Shown: piece by piece, positions 49,629 to 59,966 of the stretch
How positions within the stretch are numbered: the first letter of the stretch is position 1
Layout of the letters: each line of letters begins with the position of its first letter
Source of the DNA: an uncultured Butyrivibrio sp.
Lineage (GTDB): Bacteria > Bacillota > Clostridia > Lachnospirales > Lachnospiraceae
Direction: 5' to 3'
Length of the DNA: 64,000 bases
NCBI GenBank assembly: GCA_946623755.1
Contig: CAMORK010000002.1
Coordinates: 49,748-113,747, forward strand
Position numbers and translations under genes: made by a program
Notes under the pieces: generated by a model
Told to the model about the DNA's origin: nothing
Database searches by the model: none
The model's input: only the letters and a program-made list of their open reading frames with translations

Positions 49629-50777
49629 CTACGCTATTCTGCGATAATATGCACCGTTTTGCGCAATTTTTCCGCAACAGGTCATGTCCATCAAAGTCGT
49701 CATAAGTGCAGGCATAGACAGCCTTTCACCCTTCTTAAACAGCTCTTCTGCAATGTATGATGTCGATACCGGAATGATATCAATAATCTCCAGAATTTTT
49801 TCCTCTATCGTTAACTCCTTATTAACCTCCAATTCATTGTCAGGTGTGCACACCAGCTCCTTTTTACTTCTCTCTTCAAGGTCCCTGCCACAGTTATTCA
49901 TACATCCTATGCTTCTTAGCCTCTCAAGCACATCCTCTACTGCAGTCGCGACTCCCGCCCCCTGGCTTATAAGGTAGTTGCAGCCGTCACTCAGTCTGTC
50001 TGTTACTCTTCCCGGTACAGCCAGCACTTCACGCCCCTGCTCCAATGCAGTATCCACAGTGATCTGTGTTCCCGATTTCTGCCTTGCCTCTACCACAAGA
50101 AGGACATCGGAAAGGGCACTGATGATCCTGTTTCTCATCGGGAAGAAATTTGCCATCGGCTCCATCCCCGGAGGATACTCTGAAACAGCTCCTCCGTTCT
50201 TAAGAAGTGCATCATATATTGTCTTATTTTCGGGCGGATAGCAGATATCAACTCCGCACCCCAAAACGCCAAAAGACCTCCCTCCGGCCTCAAGCGCAGC
50301 TCCCTGTGCGATGCTGTCTATCCCCCTTGCCATTCCGCTGATCACCTGCACTCCCGAAAGTGCCAGTCCTCTTCCGAACTGTCTTGCCATATATCTTCCG
50401 TATTCAGAACACATTCTGGCCCCGACAATTGACACTGAAGGTATCGAAGGATCCGGAAGATCCCCCTTCACATAGATTGCAAACGGCGCGTTTGGTATGT
50501 TCTTTAATTTTTCGGGAAACTCAGGATCGATCCTTGATACAAAGCGAACTCCTTTGTCCTTAAGCTTTTTCCTTTCTGCATCAAAATCCCAGCTGTATCT
50601 GGATCTTTCTATGCTTTCTGCTTTCTTCCTCGAAAGAAGCTTTGACAGTTCCCCTGTCCCCAGCTGATACACGTCTCTGCAGCTTAGTCCGCTGCACAGA
50701 AGTTTGTCCACACTGGCATTTCCAACATTAGGCACGTTGAAAAGCCAGTATGCATAGTCTTTTTCACTTATTTCCAT
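49629..50777 (-). CDS. dprA: DNA processing protein DprA
   Basis: SIVGARMCSEYGRYMARQFGRGLALSGVQVISGMARGIDSIAQGAAL, FPMRNRIISALSDVLLVVEA, C-terminal winged helix. Start set at MEISEKD. Confidence 0.95.
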   Translation of the reverse strand: MEISEKDYAYWLFNVPNVGNASVDKLLCSGLSCRDVYQLGTGELSKLLSRKKAESIERSRYSWDFDAERKKLKDKGVRFVSRIDPEFPEKLKNIPNAPFAIYVKGDLPDPSIPSVSIVGARMCSEYGRYMARQFGRGLALSGVQVISGMARGIDSIAQGAALEAGGRSFGVLGCGVDICYPPENKTIYDALLKNGGAVSEYPPGMEPMANFFPMRNRIISALSDVLLVVEARQKSGTQITVDTALEQGREVLAVPGRVTDRLSDGCNYLISQGAGVATAVEDVLERLRSIGCMNNCGRDLEERSKKELVCTPDNELEVNKELTIEEKILEIIDIIPVSTSYIAEELFKKGERLSMPALMTTLMDMTCCGKIAQNGAYYRRIA

Positions 50778-50779
50778 TC

Positions 50780-52348
50780 TTATTCCTCCATCTGATGCCA
50801 ATATTTTCCGTCCGTGATCCTGTAGCCGACCGCTTCCATCAGATGTATCTGTCTGATTTCCTCACAGCCATCAATGTCTGCAATAGTCCGGGCCACGCGA
50901 AGGATCTTGTGATAAGCCCTTGCACTGAGTTCCATGCTGCAGAATGCATTTTCAAGATATGCCTGCTCTTTGGGTCCCAGCGCACAATACTTCTCTATAT
51001 CTTTTGGTGTCATTTCCGAATTGAACTTAATTGAAGTTCCTTCAAATCTCTTTTCCTGTATCTTTCTGGCTTCCAAAACTCTTTTTCTGATACTGCGGCT
51101 GCTTTCATTGGCATTTTTATTCTTCACCGCCAGATCGGCAATGTCGATTCTTGGCGCCTCTACACAAATATCGACTCTGTCTAATATAGGACCGGATATA
51201 TGACCCAAATACCTCTTTATGTCGGCCGGTGTGCACTTACACTTGTTTCTGTCGGGATAATATCCGCATGGGCACGGGTTCAAAGCCCCCACAAGCTGAA
51301 AATCTGCCGGATATGTATATGTCCCCCTGTTTCTTACGATATGGATGTTGCGATCCTCTAAAGGCTGGCGAAGCAGATCCAGCTTGGCTCTCGGAAATTC
51401 AGGCATCTCATCCAGAAAAAGAACTCCTCTGTGAGCCAGAGATATAATACCCGGTCGGGGAGTCGCCCCTCCCCCAACAAGAGCCGTCTCGGTAACAAGA
51501 TGATGAGTACTCATGAAAGGTCTTTTAGTAATAAGAGCCTCTTCATCCGAAAGCATTCCCGCCACCGAATAAATAGTTGAAACTTCAAGGCTCTCCTCCA
51601 GAGACAGAGGCGGTAGTATTGTGGGAATTCTTTTGGCTACCATGCTCTTCCCCGCTCCCGGCGGGCCTATCAGCATGATATGATGAAAACCAGCAGCAGC
51701 TATTTCAGCAGCTCTCTTAACTGCTGCCTGCCCGTTGATGTCTGCAAAATCCAAGGTTTCATCCAGATATTCCGCATCCTCAAACATCTTTTTAACATCC
51801 ACATGAGCAGGCGTTATGAGCTTATCTCTCTCTTCAACCGGCGCGTTGAGATACTGTGCAGCTTCTTGCAGAGAGCTGACTCCGATAATCTTAATACCTT
51901 CTACCACGGCACCTTCTTTGGCATTGCACTCCGGAAGAACGACAAGCTTATATCCCATTTCTTTCGCCCTTGTGACTATTGGCAGTATCCCCTTTACCGC
52001 CTTTACATCGCCGTCAAGACCAAGCTCTCCAAGAACTACCGTGTCTTTTAACGAATCAGCGCCTATTTCGCCCATGGCAGCCATTATGCCGACAGCTATA
52101 GGCAGATCCACCACTACGCCACTCTTTCTAATATCCGCAGGGGACAGATTGATGGTTATCTTTGACGGTGGGATCTTTGTACCGGCGTTTCTGAGCGCAA
52201 CCTTAACGCGTTCTCCGGCTTCCCGGACATCTCCGCTCATAAAGCCAACCATGTTAAAACTTGGAAGTCCGTCACTGACATCAACCTCTACCTGCATAAG
52301 GTAGGACGCAATGCCACCAACAGCTCCCGATGTTACTGAACTGAACAT
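50780..52348 (-). CDS. comM: YifB/ComM Mg chelatase-like AAA ATPase
   Basis: MFSSVTSGAVGGI, IGPPGAGKSMVAKRIPTILPP, GVLFLDEMPEFPR, NPCPCGYYPD. Confidence 0.95.
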   Translation of the reverse strand: MFSSVTSGAVGGIASYLMQVEVDVSDGLPSFNMVGFMSGDVREAGERVKVALRNAGTKIPPSKITINLSPADIRKSGVVVDLPIAVGIMAAMGEIGADSLKDTVVLGELGLDGDVKAVKGILPIVTRAKEMGYKLVVLPECNAKEGAVVEGIKIIGVSSLQEAAQYLNAPVEERDKLITPAHVDVKKMFEDAEYLDETLDFADINGQAAVKRAAEIAAAGFHHIMLIGPPGAGKSMVAKRIPTILPPLSLEESLEVSTIYSVAGMLSDEEALITKRPFMSTHHLVTETALVGGGATPRPGIISLAHRGVLFLDEMPEFPRAKLDLLRQPLEDRNIHIVRNRGTYTYPADFQLVGALNPCPCGYYPDRNKCKCTPADIKRYLGHISGPILDRVDICVEAPRIDIADLAVKNKNANESSRSIRKRVLEARKIQEKRFEGTSIKFNSEMTPKDIEKYCALGPKEQAYLENAFCSMELSARAYHKILRVARTIADIDGCEEIRQIHLMEAVGYRITDGKYWHQMEE

Positions 52349-52427
52349 TAAATTTCCTCTTTTCTACAAATAATGGGATTCCCTTGTAGACAAACACAGA
52401 AATATAAGAATTTTAGATATAAAAAAA

Positions 52428-52455
52428 TCGACCTGCTGATTATACAACAGGTTGA
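52428..52455 (-). terminator. Intrinsic terminator downstream of pilT
   Basis: Minus strand tcaacctgttg...cagcaggtcga followed by ttttttt. Confidence 0.82.
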
Positions 52456-52503
52456 CCTCAAAAATCTTTAAGATTTTCTTAAGATTGAAAAATTTTCTGT
52501 TTT

Positions 52504-53565
52504 TTATCTGAGCATCTTGTTTTGCATGGTGTCAGGATCCTGTGCAAAAGTAAGCGCAGCCTCACGTCCGATCTTCTGGGCTCTGTAAAGATCAAGGATT
52601 GCATCATCCATTGTGATCATTCCCTGCTTTCTGTAAGTCTGCATGTAAGTGATGAGCTGATGGCTCTTTCCTTCACGGATAAGGTTTCTTACAGCACTGT
52701 TGATATGAAGCACCTCAAAAGCTGCGATTCTGGATACGCCATCATTCATTGGGATCAGCTGCTGTGATACGATAGCCTCAAGTACACCTGCCAGCTGGAT
52801 CCTTACCTGTTGCTGCTGATGCGACGGAAATACATCTATAAGTCTGTCAACGGTATTGGAAGCTCCTATCGTATGAACTGTTGAAAGAACCAGATGGCCG
52901 GTCTCAGCCGCAGTAATGGCTGTACTGATTGTCTCAAGGTCTCTCATCTCGCCAACAAGGATAACATCAGGATCCTCACGAAGTGCTGCGCGAAGGGCAC
53001 TGGCATAATTGTTTGAATCAGTGCCAATCTCACGCTGATTAACAATTGACATATTGTGCTGATATGTAAACTCAATGGGGTCTTCCAGCGTGATGACATG
53101 AGCCTCCCTGTGGGAGTTTATCATATCAATGATAGATGCCAGAGTTGTAGACTTTCCGCTTCCGGTAGGTCCTGTAACCAGCACCAGTCCCCTCTTTTTC
53201 TGATAGAGGTCTATTACCGAATCCGGAATTCCAAGGCTCTCTGCCGATGGTATCTGCGTTGCAACAACTCTGAAGGCCATAGCGGTAGAGCCTCTCTGCT
53301 TGAAGACATTTAACCTGTATCTTCCAACCTGAGGAATGGAAAAAGACATATCAAGCTGCCCCTTATCATCAAGGACTGCCCTCTGCTTTTCTGTCATGAT
53401 CTCCTCAGCTATTGCTGCTGTATCCTTAGGAAGCATCTTGCCATACTCATCCATGGTAATCAGCTTGCCGTTGACTCTCATCTTGGGAGGAATACCGACG
53501 GTGATATGTACGTCAGATGCTCCTTCATCTTTTGCCTTTTGCAGAATATCAGTAATCTGTGACAT
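52504..53565 (-). CDS. pilT: Twitching motility ATPase PilT
   Basis: GASDVHITVGIPP, VTGPTGSGKSTTLASIID, DPDVILVGEMRDLETI, TGHLVLSTVHT. Confidence 0.95.
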   Translation of the reverse strand: MSQITDILQKAKDEGASDVHITVGIPPKMRVNGKLITMDEYGKMLPKDTAAIAEEIMTEKQRAVLDDKGQLDMSFSIPQVGRYRLNVFKQRGSTAMAFRVVATQIPSAESLGIPDSVIDLYQKKRGLVLVTGPTGSGKSTTLASIIDMINSHREAHVITLEDPIEFTYQHNMSIVNQREIGTDSNNYASALRAALREDPDVILVGEMRDLETISTAITAAETGHLVLSTVHTIGASNTVDRLIDVFPSHQQQQVRIQLAGVLEAIVSQQLIPMNDGVSRIAAFEVLHINSAVRNLIREGKSHQLITYMQTYRKQGMITMDDAILDLYRAQKIGREAALTFAQDPDTMQNKMLR

Positions 53566-53574
53566 AAACTCTCC

Positions 53575-54696
53575 TTATACGTATTCCGGTTCCTCCACCG
53601 TAATACCCAAAGCCTTCATTCTGGATGTATCCATGATACATCTGTTGTCCATAGTCTTCATGATATCAACAATTTCAAGGTCACCGTAGGCTCTTCTGTT
53701 TGACAGGTCAATGATGGAATTGTCTCTGAAACTTAATACTGTTGGTCTTAAGAAATCATCATCATTGGTTCTTATTACCAGCGCCTTCTCTCCGGTATTA
53801 AGCTCTACGCTGATTCCCGGGATCAGAATATTGAGTGAATTTATCAATCCGTTTACAACCTTCGGATCAAAGACATCGCTTCTGTGCATCATCTTTCTGA
53901 TGACCATAACCTCCGATACCGGAGAATCATCAATTCTAACAGCTGTTTCCTTGTCAAAGATTCCCGCAACCACAAGAACCTTGGCCGCAGTCAGCGTTTT
54001 CTGGTTCTGTATGGGCTCATTGTTCCAATAATCAAGCAGTATTCTTCTGGCCTGATTGCATGCTCTCTTGATGTTTGGCTGAGAAGAAAAAGCTTCATCG
54101 ATTATTGGATACCCCTGAACCTCATGGCCGTCAATGATTGATCTCTCCTCCTCTGTTGTCTGCAGCTTGGACTGAAGCTCAACAGGAAGTGTAAGCTTAC
54201 CTATGTCGTGTATTACAGCTGCCATAACCGCTTCATTCTGCTCCGAGAGAGGAACATTCATGGTGTGTGTTATCATGGCCGCAAGTATGGCCACATTAAG
54301 AGAATGCTTGTAAATATAATCATCCGCGCTTCTTAGGGATTGCTGGAATGTTATCTTTTTCTTGAGGTTTCCGTAATTCTTAATTATCTGTGCACAAATA
54401 TTCGGGAACTTTTCCTGCTTATGGTTCTTGATGATTCTGGCATATTCATCCATGATCTCGTTGTACATGACAGTCTGGAAACGCTCAAATTCCAGATCGT
54501 CCTGAGTCATTGGAGGAACAGGCTCAGCAGGCTCTAAGATAAAAAGACCAATAAGACCGAAGCTCTTGATATTCTCAATGCTCTGCATATCCTTCAGCAC
54601 AGTAGCACGATCATACAAAAGAACACCCTTCTTACTGTATATGGGTTTCGCAAGGCGCATACCCGGCTTAAGCTCTTCACATTTTATGAATTTCAT
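53575..54696 (-). CDS. HD-GYP domain protein (putative c-di-GMP phosphodiesterase)
   Basis: YIYKHSLNVAILAAMI, AAVIHDIGKLTLP, DGHEVQGYPII. Confidence 0.85.
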   Translation of the reverse strand: MKFIKCEELKPGMRLAKPIYSKKGVLLYDRATVLKDMQSIENIKSFGLIGLFILEPAEPVPPMTQDDLEFERFQTVMYNEIMDEYARIIKNHKQEKFPNICAQIIKNYGNLKKKITFQQSLRSADDYIYKHSLNVAILAAMITHTMNVPLSEQNEAVMAAVIHDIGKLTLPVELQSKLQTTEEERSIIDGHEVQGYPIIDEAFSSQPNIKRACNQARRILLDYWNNEPIQNQKTLTAAKVLVVAGIFDKETAVRIDDSPVSEVMVIRKMMHRSDVFDPKVVNGLINSLNILIPGISVELNTGEKALVIRTNDDDFLRPTVLSFRDNSIIDLSNRRAYGDLEIVDIMKTMDNRCIMDTSRMKALGITVEEPEYV

Positions 54697-54811
54697 CCTG
54701 TTTGCTCCGTTTAATGAAGTTGGCTTTTAAACAATATAAACTTACTCATAATTAATTATCATGCTAATTCGCCAAAAAATCAATTAAATATCGCCAAAAC
54801 AGAGATTATAT

Positions 54812-55405
54812 TCAGGTCAGCTCATCAAGGGTACTGCCATAGGATGCAAGGAACTCGTTTACAAAATCCAGAACCTCCGGAAGTTCCTGATACAACCCCC
54901 TTATAGACTTGCCCGTACTTTCTTTTGCAGTTCTGAATTCCGAGTTGCCCGCGTTGGTCTCACCGATGCACTTAATAAGAGCAGACAGCTTATCTGCAGC
55001 TTTGACAAGTTTTCTCATGTATCGCTCTTCTTCTGTGTCTGCAGGTCTGAAGATTTCTTCAAAGGATGGGCGCAGATCATCGGGGAGTTTCTCCAAAAGT
55101 TTATCGTCGGCGATAGCCTCAACCTCTTTATAGGCGTGCTTTAAGTCAGCATTAAAGTATTTAACGGGGGTAGGCATATCTCCTGTGATGATCTCTGATG
55201 CATCGTGATAAAGACCTATAAGCGCAGCCTTGTTGGCATCAAGATTTCTGCCGTATCTCACATTGCCTATAGTACAGAGTGCATGGGCTATCATGGCAAC
55301 CTCCATGGAATGTTCGCAAAGATTCTCTTCTCTGGTATTTCTCATAAGCGCCCAGCGATTTATGTATTTCATTCTTGATATAAGTGCAAAAAAGTTATAG
55401 TTCAT
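54812..55405 (-). CDS. HD-domain 5'-deoxynucleotidase (YfbR-like)
   Basis: RNTREENLCEHSMEVAMIAHAL, ALYHDASEIITGDMPTPVKY. Confidence 0.9.
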   Translation of the reverse strand: MNYNFFALISRMKYINRWALMRNTREENLCEHSMEVAMIAHALCTIGNVRYGRNLDANKAALIGLYHDASEIITGDMPTPVKYFNADLKHAYKEVEAIADDKLLEKLPDDLRPSFEEIFRPADTEEERYMRKLVKAADKLSALIKCIGETNAGNSEFRTAKESTGKSIRGLYQELPEVLDFVNEFLASYGSTLDELT

Positions 55406-55451
55406 AGTAATCCCCCTCCATACCCTTTCATAGTGGTAAAGCTAATATCCA

Positions 55452-56639
55452 TTATAGCAAAAAATCTGCCATGACTGTGTTACTGACATCGAGACCTTTA
55501 TCGGTAAGACGAAGGTATTTTTTGTCCCCCGCCGAATGCTCCAAAAGTCCGATCTTTTGGTATTTATCTATTACTTCTCCGTAAACCTCTGAGATATCTT
55601 TTCCGAAGATTTCCTTAAAACAATCAAGACTTACGCCCTGTACCAGGCGAAGCCCAAGAAACATGAATTCTTCCATCTGTGCCTGAACACTGAGCTTTTC
55701 AACATTTTCCCGTATTTTGTCAAAAGAGCTTTCTAAAGCACTCAGCTCTTTTACATAGCCTCTTATGTCCCTTGTATTACTCCATCGAACATTCCTCACC
55801 ATGGATGCGGCACCTATACCAAGCCCAAGATAATCCCCTCTTGCCCAGTAAACCTTGTTGTGGCGGCACTCATATTTCTCATCATTCTCCGGTCCCAGAG
55901 CATAATTGGATATCTCATACCTGTGATATCCGCATTCTTTGAGCATTCTTTTTGTTTCGTGATACATGGTTCTGTCCGAATCCTCATCCGGAAGATCAAG
56001 CTCCATGTCGTAGAACGGAGTTCCCTCCTCAATGATCAGGCTGTAGGCTGAAATATGCTCAGGTTTAAGATCAAGAACCTTACTCAGAGTTTCCCTGTAC
56101 GAATCAAGGCTCTGACCCGGAAGAGCGCTCATAACATCCACATTGATATTGTTAAAGCCTGCATCTCTGGCATTATTATAGGTCTCAAAAAATAAACTGC
56201 TGTTGTGGAGTCTTCCCAGAATTTTAAGCTCATCATCACTTAAGGATTGGCAGCCGATACTGAGTCTGTTAAAGCCTGCTTCGCGATAGGAAAAGAGCTT
56301 ATCCCTCATGGCAGATGCGGGATTGACCTCTATGCTGATCTCAGCGTCATCGCTTACGTCAAACTCAGCCTTTATCATCTCAAGCAATCTGCAAACTCTT
56401 TTTTCATCTGCAAAAGAAGGAGTTCCGCCTCCGAAGAATATAGTGACAACCGTCATGTCTTTATACTCTTCTGCAGATTTCGATATCTCTTTTTCCAGAG
56501 CATCAAAGTATTTATCCATCAGCTCTTTTTCTGCATTAAAAGAGAGGAAGTCGCAATAATTGCACTTCCTCGCACAAAACGGTATGTGTATATATAAAGA
56601 CAAAGTCTTTAGCGGCATACTAATCATATGTATCCCCAA
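55452..56639 (-). CDS. hemW: Radical SAM HemW family protein (heme chaperone / CPO III-like)
   Basis: LYIHIPFCARKCNYCDFLSF, FFGGGTPSF, RLSIGCQSL, NVDVMSALPGQ. Confidence 0.94.
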   Translation of the reverse strand: MGIHMISMPLKTLSLYIHIPFCARKCNYCDFLSFNAEKELMDKYFDALEKEISKSAEEYKDMTVVTIFFGGGTPSFADEKRVCRLLEMIKAEFDVSDDAEISIEVNPASAMRDKLFSYREAGFNRLSIGCQSLSDDELKILGRLHNSSLFFETYNNARDAGFNNINVDVMSALPGQSLDSYRETLSKVLDLKPEHISAYSLIIEEGTPFYDMELDLPDEDSDRTMYHETKRMLKECGYHRYEISNYALGPENDEKYECRHNKVYWARGDYLGLGIGAASMVRNVRWSNTRDIRGYVKELSALESSFDKIRENVEKLSVQAQMEEFMFLGLRLVQGVSLDCFKEIFGKDISEVYGEVIDKYQKIGLLEHSAGDKKYLRLTDKGLDVSNTVMADFLL

Positions 56640-58448
56640 TCAGTCTACGTTATCCAGCTTAAGGACACTAAGGAATGCGGACTGCGGAACTTCTACATTT
56701 CCTATCTGACGCATCTTTTTCTTGCCTTCCTTCTGCTTCTCAAGAAGTTTCTTCTTACGGGTTATATCACCGCCGTAGCACTTGGCAAGGACGTCCTTCC
56801 TGTAGGCCTTGACTGTCTCACGGGCAATAACCTTGCCACCCACAGATGCCTGAATAGGTATCTCAAACAGATGCCTTGGAATCTCCTCTTTGAGCTTCTC
56901 ACACATCTTACGGCCGCGCTCATAGGCTCCGTCCTTGTGAACGATAAAGGACAGTGCGTCAACCTCTTCTCTGTTGATGAGGATATCAAGCTTAACAAGA
57001 TCTGACTTCTCATAGCCCTTTAGTTCATAATCAAATGATGCATAACCTCTGGACCTTGATTTAAGTGCATCAAAGAAATCGTAAATGATCTCGTTAAGCG
57101 GAAGCTCATACTTAAGTATTGCCCTTGTCTGCTCTATGTAATCGGTGCTCAGGTACTTGCCTCGTCTCTCCTGGCAAAGCTGCATGATAGCACCGACATA
57201 GTCTGTTGTAACCATGATCTCGCCGTTAACTATAGGCTCTTCCATGAAATCTATCTCTGATGGATCAGGAAGGTTTGTAGGGTTGGTCAGGTCAAACACT
57301 TCTCCGTCCGTCTTGTGAACCTTGTAGACAACGGAAGGTGCCGTAGTAACAAGGTTTAAGTCATATTCTCTCTCAAGTCTCTCCTGCACAACCTCAAGGT
57401 GAAGAAGTCCAAGGAAGCCGGCTCTGAATCCAAATCCGAGAGCCTGTGATGTCTCAGGTTCATAGAAAAGAGATGCATCATTAAGCTGCAATTTCTCCAG
57501 AGCGTCACGCAGATCCGAATAGTGAGCAGAGTCTGCAGGGTAAAGTCCGCAGTAAACCATGGGCATAACCTTCTTGTATCCCGGAAGCGCCTCCGCACAT
57601 GGCTTTGCAGAATCGGTAACGGTATCACCGACGCGTGTATCCTGAATATTCTTAATGGATGCAGTGAAGTATCCAACTTCTCCGGCTGTCAGCTCATCAC
57701 TTGGAACAAAGCTGCCCGGGGCAAAATATCCAACCTCAACAACCTCTGCCTCGGCTCCTGTTGCCATGAAGCGGACCTTCATTCCTTTTCTTACAACGCC
57801 GTCCTTAACTCTTACAAATACGATAACTCCCCTGTAGGAATCATAAATACTGTCAAAAATAAGTGCCTTGAGCGGAGCTGATGCATCGCCCTGCGGTGCA
57901 GGGATCTTGTGAACTACAGCCTCTAATACTTCCTCGATTCCGATGCCGTTCTTGGCAGAAATAAGAGGCGCATCCTGAGCCTCAATTCCGATGACATCCT
58001 CAATCTCATCCTTGGCTTCCTGAGGCATTGCGCTGGGAAGGTCAATCTTGTTGATAACAGGAAATACATCAAGGTCATGATCCAGAGCCATATATACATT
58101 GGCAAGAGTCTGAGCCTCGACACCCTGAGTTGCATCAACTACAAGGATTGCACCGTCACACGCTGCAAGAGACCTTGAAACCTCATACCCAAAGTCTACA
58201 TGACCGGGAGTATCGATCATGTTAAAGGTATATTCCTGCCCGTCCCTTGCCTTATAGATCATTCTTACAGCCTGGGACTTGATGGTGATACCTCTTTCTC
58301 TTTCTATGTCCATGTTGTCCAGGACCTGGTTCTGCATTTCTCTTAAAGTGAGAACACCGGTTTTCTCGATCATACGGTCTGCCAGTGTAGACTTACCATG
58401 GTCAATATGGGCAACAATACAAAAATTTCTTATCTTACTCTGATCCAC
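56640..58448 (-). CDS. lepA: Elongation factor 4
   Basis: [38 protein letters not shown]-terminal LepA domain ([27 protein letters not shown]). Confidence 0.97.
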   Translation of the reverse strand: MDQSKIRNFCIVAHIDHGKSTLADRMIEKTGVLTLREMQNQVLDNMDIERERGITIKSQAVRMIYKARDGQEYTFNMIDTPGHVDFGYEVSRSLAACDGAILVVDATQGVEAQTLANVYMALDHDLDVFPVINKIDLPSAMPQEAKDEIEDVIGIEAQDAPLISAKNGIGIEEVLEAVVHKIPAPQGDASAPLKALIFDSIYDSYRGVIVFVRVKDGVVRKGMKVRFMATGAEAEVVEVGYFAPGSFVPSDELTAGEVGYFTASIKNIQDTRVGDTVTDSAKPCAEALPGYKKVMPMVYCGLYPADSAHYSDLRDALEKLQLNDASLFYEPETSQALGFGFRAGFLGLLHLEVVQERLEREYDLNLVTTAPSVVYKVHKTDGEVFDLTNPTNLPDPSEIDFMEEPIVNGEIMVTTDYVGAIMQLCQERRGKYLSTDYIEQTRAILKYELPLNEIIYDFFDALKSRSRGYASFDYELKGYEKSDLVKLDILINREEVDALSFIVHKDGAYERGRKMCEKLKEEIPRHLFEIPIQASVGGKVIARETVKAYRKDVLAKCYGGDITRKKKLLEKQKEGKKKMRQIGNVEVPQSAFLSVLKLDNVD

Positions 58449-58635
58449 AATTAATTCCTCTGTATGCTATTTAATAAATCTCGTACGCTGAATTATAACA
58501 TAAATTCTATTGACATCGCCATCATTTTCAACTAAAATATTTCTACGTATGTGGCATTAACTGTCCGTGTCCGGCTTAATGCACACACGAACTTTTATAT
58601 ACAAACTATTACATTGATTAATATCGGAGGTAATT

Positions 58636-58899
58636 ATGGCTAATATCAAATCTGCCAAGAAGAGAGTTTTAGTTAACGAGAAGAAGGCTGCACAGAACCA
58701 GATGATCAAGTCAGCTGTTAAGACAGAAATCAAGAAGGTTAGAGCTGCTGTTGAGGCCGGTAACAAGGAAGAGGCTGCCAAGGCACTTCTTGCTGCTACA
58801 TCAGCAATCGACAAGGCTGAGTCAAAGGGCGTTATCAAGAAGAACACAGCTTCAAGAAAAGTTTCAAGACTTGCTCTTGCTGTTAACAAGCTTTCATAA
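58636..58899 (+). CDS. rpsT: 30S ribosomal protein S20
   Basis: MANIKSAKKRVLVNEKKAAQNQMIKSAVKT; RBS ggaggtaat upstream. Confidence 0.97.
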   Translation: MANIKSAKKRVLVNEKKAAQNQMIKSAVKTEIKKVRAAVEAGNKEEAAKALLAATSAIDKAESKGVIKKNTASRKVSRLALAVNKLS

Positions 58900-58914
58900 T
58901 CATAACGATAAGAA

Positions 58915-58947
58915 AAGACCTTAAGCACGGCTGCTGCTTAAGGTCTT
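58915..58947. terminator. Intrinsic terminator after rpsT
   Basis: aagaccttaagca / tgcttaaggtctt stem followed by attttttat. Confidence 0.88.
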
Positions 58948-58952
58948 ATTTT

Positions 58953-59954
58953 TTATCTTTTTCTTCTTTTCTTGACCTTTTCCTTCACTTCCTCAAGGTT
59001 TCCCTTGTAGTTTTCAGAAGACATCGTAGGATTTCCCTCAATAGTACGTTCTCTGTACCACACAAAGAAATTCTTAACAGGTCCCGGTGTGAATCTCGCC
59101 ATGATAACTTTATATTTGGCATATAGTTCTAAAATCTCTTCTCTTGCATTTCCAACATAGGCTGCGGGATCAAGATTTATTTTTTCCCTGATGGTCTTAA
59201 AGGAATTCTCAAGTGAATCGCTAAGGCTGTCGAGTCTTACCGAAATACCTGAACCGATAGCACCTACAGTACTGCCTACTGTACTTCCGATGCCTCCGAT
59301 CCTGTCACCAATTCCATCAATCTTATCTTCGATACTCTCACGTACATCCTCGCCCTTAAAGGCAATAATGGCATCAAGCCTCTTCTGCATCCTGGCCATT
59401 TCACTCTTGGCTTTCTCCATGTACACAAGCACATCCTTAAGATCGAGAGCTGTCTTGAATGCAAGCATAAAGTCAGCACTGAACATTACCAGAACAACAG
59501 CAGTTGCAACGGTAACTATGTTATAAGGAATTGATAATACAATCCTTTCGATCGGGAGCTGCAGCCAGTGTGTAAAAACCACCGTACAAAGGCCCCAGGC
59601 CAGTGTTGATTCCAGCGAAATCCTCCCCTGGAAATGAATCTTTTTATGAGAATAATCCCAGTATCTGACTTTAAAAAGAGCTTCCATCACAACCGCAGTT
59701 ATGTACTCAAGAGCCGTTGCCCCGATACATCCGGAAACAAATACCAGAACAATATTTTCATAAAAAGGTTTGGATGCCAGCAGCATCATGATCCCGCCAC
59801 ATCCATACAACGGCAAAAAGGGTCCACGAATGAACCCTCTGTTTACAAAATGCCCTTCATGTACAGAGACATAAATCGTCTCAAATATCCAGCCAAAAAA
59901 GCTGTAAAAAAAGAACAGGAATAGCCACTGCATTGGCTGATAATTAAACATCAC
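58953..59954 (-). CDS. Membrane protein, putative ABC-transporter CmpB-type family
   Basis: FFYSFFGWIFETIYVSVHEGHFVNRGFIRGPFLPLYGCGG, typical of the Firmicutes 'putative ABC transporter permease' family; long amphipathic tail. Confidence 0.75.
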   Translation of the reverse strand: MMFNYQPMQWLFLFFFYSFFGWIFETIYVSVHEGHFVNRGFIRGPFLPLYGCGGIMMLLASKPFYENIVLVFVSGCIGATALEYITAVVMEALFKVRYWDYSHKKIHFQGRISLESTLAWGLCTVVFTHWLQLPIERIVLSIPYNIVTVATAVVLVMFSADFMLAFKTALDLKDVLVYMEKAKSEMARMQKRLDAIIAFKGEDVRESIEDKIDGIGDRIGGIGSTVGSTVGAIGSGISVRLDSLSDSLENSFKTIREKINLDPAAYVGNAREEILELYAKYKVIMARFTPGPVKNFFVWYRERTIEGNPTMSSENYKGNLEEVKEKVKKRRKR

Positions 59955-59966
59955 GTTCTCCTACGG

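Noticed and set aside
58557-58928. 123-aa minus-strand ORF opposite rpsT
   Set aside because: Shadow of the S20 coding sequence.
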